Shown: in pieces, positions 6,367 to 6,370 of the stretch | Numbering within the stretch: the first letter of the stretch is position 1 | How the letters are laid out: every line of letters begins with the position of its first letter | Source: an uncultured Actinomycetes bacterium | GTDB lineage: Bacteria > Actinomycetota > Actinomycetes > Nanopelagicales > Nanopelagicaceae | Length of the DNA: 6,370 nucleotides | NCBI GenBank assembly: GCA_903932695.1 | Contig: CAIZGZ010000143.1 | Location: 1-6,370 of the forward strand | Reading direction: 5' to 3' | The notes under the pieces: model-generated | The model's database searches: none | What the model was told of the DNA's origin: nothing | The model's input: only the letters and a program-made list of their open reading frames with translations | Position numbers and translations under genes: made by a program

Positions 6367-6370
6367 GTGA

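Noticed and set aside
1..6370. Mobile element, CRISPR array, tRNA or phage genes
   Set aside because: No transposase or integrase motifs, no regularly spaced repeats and no tRNA-like sequence were found; every gene is ordinary chromosomal metabolism or redox.

Overview
The window looks like chromosomal DNA from an actinobacterium of moderate GC (roughly 50-53% by eye), densely packed with genes. Three things point there: a GlgE maltosyltransferase N-terminus, an adjacent thioredoxin-like/DUF4395 gene pair, and a PutA without the N-terminal ribbon-helix-helix domain of the E. coli protein. The modest GC and short spacers would fit a streamlined aquatic actinobacterium, but that is inference and I cannot name a genus.

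All supported genes lie on the minus strand, so transcription runs from high to low coordinates. First is putA (3004-6351), complete, with a strong ribosome binding site at the window edge. An 83-bp intergenic gap follows (2921-3003), then a tight cluster: a membrane-anchored thioredoxin-like protein (2513-2920), a DUF4395 membrane protein (2094-2513, overlapping the previous stop codon by 1 nt), a gamma-aminobutyraldehyde dehydrogenase of the PatD/YdcW type (651-2075) and the first third of glgE (1-641, running off the left edge). The gaps after DUF4395 and patD are only 18 and 9 nt, so these four genes are probably cotranscribed. No intrinsic terminator is visible after putA, so read-through from putA is possible.

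The metabolic theme is use of nitrogenous carbon sources and carbon storage. PutA converts proline to glutamate through P5C. The PatD-type enzyme oxidises 4-aminobutyraldehyde (from putrescine) to GABA. GlgE polymerises maltose-1-phosphate into alpha-glucan. The thioredoxin/DUF4395 pair carries a CAPC and a CLGC motif and is probably a membrane thiol-redox module.

The most unusual element is a perfect 16-bp inverted repeat with a 58-nt loop between putA and the thioredoxin gene. Its distal arm covers the thioredoxin start codon. Its proximal arm begins a possible 20-codon upstream ORF with a Cys-x-Cys-x-Cys run, and the same arm overlaps the spacer of a possible promoter. This could be a start-codon-sequestering or attenuation switch. 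No tRNA, rRNA, CRISPR array, insertion sequence or other mobile element was seen.
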